A stretch of DNA of 64,000 nucleotides from JAJFUV01 sp964384215 (GTDB lineage: Bacteria > Acidobacteriota > Terriglobia > Bryobacterales > Bryobacteraceae), in the NCBI GenBank assembly GCA_964384215.1, contig CAYLLB010000004.1:78811-142810 (forward strand). Direction: 5' to 3'. Within the stretch, counting starts at the first letter, position 1. Each line of letters starts with the position of its first letter. Below the pieces are notes generated by a model that searched no databases, was not told the origin of the DNA, and saw nothing but the letters and a program-made list of their open reading frames with translations. Both the position numbers and the translations under genes were made by a program. Positions 61,663 to 64,000 of this stretch are shown here, piece by piece.

Positions 61663-62565
61663 TCATCTCCTTTCGGCGGCCTCCAGCAACGGCAGGAGTT
61701 CCTTGCGCGCGGCGGCGAACTCCGGCGGCTTGAGATGCTCGGCGATGAGCGGCGTTTCCTCCGGCAGCTTCGCCACTTGCTCGGCGAAAAGCCGGTAGTT
61801 CATCTCGCCTTTGAGCGGCCCGGGCAGTTGGTAGGAAGCTCCATCGGGGGCCAGCCGGAAGTCCTTGAAGTGCACCAGGGCGATGCGGTTGCCGAGTTCG
61901 CTGAACATCTGCTTCAGCGCCCTGTCGCGCTGTCCGTAACGCGCGATGGGCGTGAGGTTGGGCGGATCGAGGACCGCGCCGGTAGACTTCGGCAGGCGCT
62001 TGAGCAGGCGCGCGAGCGAAGGCGCATCGGGGCAGACCAGCGTGATGTAAGTCTCCAGCGCCAGCTTCAACCTCGCGTTTTCAATGCGTATGTGGTACGG
62101 CTCCAGGAAGCGGCAGATGGCGTCCTCGGCCTCGCGTGTGAAGTTGCGCGGATCCGATGTCATCAATCCCTTGCCGTAGCCGCCGGTCCAGGCCACGATG
62201 ATGTGCGCGCCGATGAAGCCCGCGAAATCGATGGCCCGGATCAGGTCCCGGCGCCGGCAATCCATCAGCACGTTCGACGGTGAGGCGCAGTTCACATACG
62301 CGCCCACCACGTCGCCCACGACCCCTTCCTCCTTGAGCCAGCGCGGCAGGGCGCCCAGAAAGTCGTCGCCCACCGTGCTCCAGGGAAACTGCAGTTGCGC
62401 GCGCGTGTAGCCCGCTTCGCGGACCGTGCGCAACAGGTTGCGGGAGGCAGTCTCGTCCGTCGTGAGCTGAATGGCGATGCCCAGGCGCTCCGCGACCGGC
62501 GCCGCGCGCAAGCTCGCTGCGGCGACGCCGCCGGCGAGAAACGATCGGCGAGTTAAGCGGTTCAT
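61663..62565 (-). CDS. Exported sugar isomerase/epimerase-like TIM-barrel protein
   Basis: 300 residues from ATG 62565, ATGA-coupled to the Gfo/Idh gene. Twin-arginine signal MNRLTRRSFLAGGVAAA. The mature part matches the xylose-isomerase-like AP-endonuclease-2 fold (LGIAIQLTTDE, VGAYVNCASPSN, LKLALETYITL, ALVHFKDFRLAP with metal ligands). Such proteins travel with exported Gfo/Idh oxidoreductases in sugar-modification gene sets. Confidence 0.82.
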   Translation of the reverse strand: MNRLTRRSFLAGGVAAASLRAAPVAERLGIAIQLTTDETASRNLLRTVREAGYTRAQLQFPWSTVGDDFLGALPRWLKEEGVVGDVVGAYVNCASPSNVLMDCRRRDLIRAIDFAGFIGAHIIVAWTGGYGKGLMTSDPRNFTREAEDAICRFLEPYHIRIENARLKLALETYITLVCPDAPSLARLLKRLPKSTGAVLDPPNLTPIARYGQRDRALKQMFSELGNRIALVHFKDFRLAPDGASYQLPGPLKGEMNYRLFAEQVAKLPEETPLIAEHLKPPEFAAARKELLPLLEAAERR

Positions 62566-63863
62566 GATTTCGCGCCCGGCAGCTTCCAGGGCTCGCGGTA
62601 CTTGCGATGGATGTACGCGTCGGCTTCGGGCAACCCTACCGCGCGCTCGTTCGCGGCGTCCCAAACCACCTTGGCGCCGGTTCGCAACGCCACGTTGCCC
62701 AAGTGCGCCACGCTGCTGACGAAGTGGCCCACTTCGAGGTTTTCGCCGGGCTGCTGGCGCGATCGCATGCAGTCCAGGAAATTGCGTACGAGCGCCGGCC
62801 GCCCTTCCGAGCCGCGGTCGTTCGGATCGCGCATGCGCTTATAGGGAACCAGGCTCTTCTTTTTGGGTTCCGGAATCACTTCGAAGCCCGAAGCGTCTAC
62901 GATGAGCGTGCCCTCGGCGCCGCTGAAACTCAGCCCGTGCGGGCGTCCGCCGATGCCCACGCCACCCAGCATCTGGTGCTCCCAGATGAAGGTGTACGTA
63001 GGAAATTCATAGACCGCCGTCTGCGTGTCGGGCGTTTCCGTATTGTCGTCCACCACCATCTTCCCGCCCGTGCACGTGATGGTCTTGGGCGGATTATAGC
63101 CCATGGCCCACATGCCGATGTTGATCAGGTGGACGCCCCAATCGCTCATCAATCCGTTGGCGTAATCCCAGAACCAGCGCCAGTTGAAGTGATAGCGATT
63201 CTTGTTGAAGGGCCGCTTCGGCGCCGGCCCGAGCCACATGTTATAGTCCACACCCTCTGGCGGATCGCCGTCCGGTGGATTGCCGATGCCGCCGACCCAA
63301 TCCAGGTACGCCCAGGCGCGCACCTGCCGGATCTTGCCCAGCTTGCCGGACTGCACGAACTCGACCGCCTCCCTGTAGTGCGGCCCGAAGCGCCACTGCG
63401 TGCCCATCTGCGCCACGCGCTTGTAACGCTTGGCGGCTTCCAGCATGGCGCGCCCTTCGCCGATCGTGACGGCCAGCGGCTTCTGCACGTACACGTCCTT
63501 GCCGGCTTCGAACCCGTAGATGGTCGGCAGGGCGTGCCAGTGGTCGGGCGTCGATACGATCAGCGCATCCACATCCTTGCGCTCAATGACGCGCCGGAAG
63601 TCCTTGACCACGTCGGGCTGCTTCGCCAGGCGGGCGGCATTCCGCTTGAGCGTCTTGCCGACCATCTCGTCGTCGACGTCGCAGCAGACCACGCACTCGA
63701 CGTCGTCGTATAGCAGAAACGTCGCCAAATCTCCGCTACCCATTCCGCCGCAGCCGATCAGGCCCAGACGGATGCGGTCGTTGGCTCCGAGAATGCGGCC
63801 GTAGCTCGCCGCCGGAGCGATGGCCGCGACTTTCAGGAAGTCTCTTCGTGATGAGTTCGACAT
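62562..63863 (-). CDS. Exported Gfo/Idh/MocA-family oxidoreductase
   Basis: 433 residues. Twin-arginine signal SSRRDFLKVAAIAPAASYG. NAD(P) Rossmann motif IRLGLIGCGGMGSGDLA and the EKP-like VQKPLAVTIGEG (QKP here), followed by the C-terminal Gfo/Idh domain with MSDWGVHLINIGMW. Acts on an unknown sugar or glycoside and is co-translated with the isomerase-like gene. The last 137 bases of the window after its start contain only short repeats. Confidence 0.88.
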   Translation of the reverse strand: MSNSSRRDFLKVAAIAPAASYGRILGANDRIRLGLIGCGGMGSGDLATFLLYDDVECVVCCDVDDEMVGKTLKRNAARLAKQPDVVKDFRRVIERKDVDALIVSTPDHWHALPTIYGFEAGKDVYVQKPLAVTIGEGRAMLEAAKRYKRVAQMGTQWRFGPHYREAVEFVQSGKLGKIRQVRAWAYLDWVGGIGNPPDGDPPEGVDYNMWLGPAPKRPFNKNRYHFNWRWFWDYANGLMSDWGVHLINIGMWAMGYNPPKTITCTGGKMVVDDNTETPDTQTAVYEFPTYTFIWEHQMLGGVGIGGRPHGLSFSGAEGTLIVDASGFEVIPEPKKKSLVPYKRMRDPNDRGSEGRPALVRNFLDCMRSRQQPGENLEVGHFVSSVAHLGNVALRTGAKVVWDAANERAVGLPEADAYIHRKYREPWKLPGAKS

Positions 63864-63944
63864 GGTTGCACTCCTACGCCCTTCGCAAACTGGACATTCA
63901 TCATATCACCGCCTGCATGCTAGGATGCGTGGGATGATGTGCAC

Positions 63945-63994
63945 TTGTCGGTAGCATGTGATTTGTCCGCCTCAATTAGCAAATGAATTGTCCG
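63945..63994. repeat. Three TTGTCSG repeats at the window edge, possible IS terminus
   Basis: TTGTCGG (63945), TTGTCCG (63963) and TTGTCCG (63988) lie in 50 bases, the last two within near-matching ATTTGTCCG/AATTGTCCG contexts. Several insertion sequences (IS21 among them) have multiple short terminal repeats like this. The element itself would lie beyond the window. Confidence 0.25.
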
Positions 63995-64000
63995 GTCGAG

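Noticed and set aside
1..64000. CRISPR arrays, rRNA and tRNA genes
   Set aside because: No regularly spaced direct repeats with spacers, no rRNA segments and no cloverleaf with CCA-type end were seen in the intergenic regions.

Overview
The window looks like chromosome of a GC-rich Acidobacteriota bacterium, most likely of the Bryobacterales/Solibacter type. I infer this from a DUF507 gene, a VirB10-like glycine-zipper protein, many Tat- or Sec-exported BNR/TIM-barrel/Gfo-Idh proteins, and dense ATGA-coupled gene pairs. There is no rRNA, tRNA, CRISPR array or clear phage. The only hint of a mobile element is a set of short repeats in the last 60 bases.

Layout. 1-10.1 kb: a truncated OPT transporter, a DUF885-like metalloprotease, a BNR protein, small membrane or lipoprotein genes (one DUF2752 gene looks frameshifted), an HD-GYP response regulator convergent with a GGDEF cyclase, and a VirB10-like protein. 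8.8-15.1 kb: icd and gltA diverge, followed by nrfHA (nitrite reduction to ammonium), DUF507 and ribokinase. 15.1-21.6 kb (minus strand): a hoxEFUYH bidirectional [NiFe]-hydrogenase operon whose HoxF carries a C-terminal NfnB/GltD-like flavoprotein module. 21.7-22.8 kb: an exported PHP-domain protein on the opposite strand.

22.8-37.4 kb (minus strand) is the centrepiece, a compact 13-gene run. In transcription order it reads: MarR-type regulator with a C-terminal Cys4 motif, soluble HdrD-like Fe-S protein, etfB, etfA, membrane cytochrome-b/HdrD-like reductase (EMR type), a second hdrA, hdrC, hdrB, hdrA, mvhD, mvhG, mvhA and a hydrogenase maturation protease. The run begins at a good -35/-10 promoter with TTAAC-type inverted repeats. 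Established family knowledge (methanogen MvhADG-HdrABC flavin bifurcation, EtfAB-quinone reductase systems) suggests a module linking H2, ferredoxin, an Etf-linked acceptor or donor and the menaquinone pool. With NrfHA and Hox next door, the region reads as an anaerobic energy island in an otherwise polymer-degrading heterotroph.

37.5-64 kb: BipA/TypA, then mostly ordinary heterotroph genes. These include secreted glycosidases, a methyltransferase, SDR, beta-lactamase-like protein, alpha/beta hydrolases, NUDIX, M20 peptidase, DUF255 thioredoxin-like protein, Tpx, a SafE/NapH-like membrane redox trio, HU, a site-2 protease, two glycosyltransferases, prepilin peptidase, GNAT, a sugar isomerase-like protein and a Gfo/Idh oxidoreductase. 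Several promoters sit so close to their start codons that leaderless or near-leaderless transcripts are likely. No gene-free stretch exceeds 300 bases; the longest are 4247-4494 and 10083-10359, both between divergent genes.
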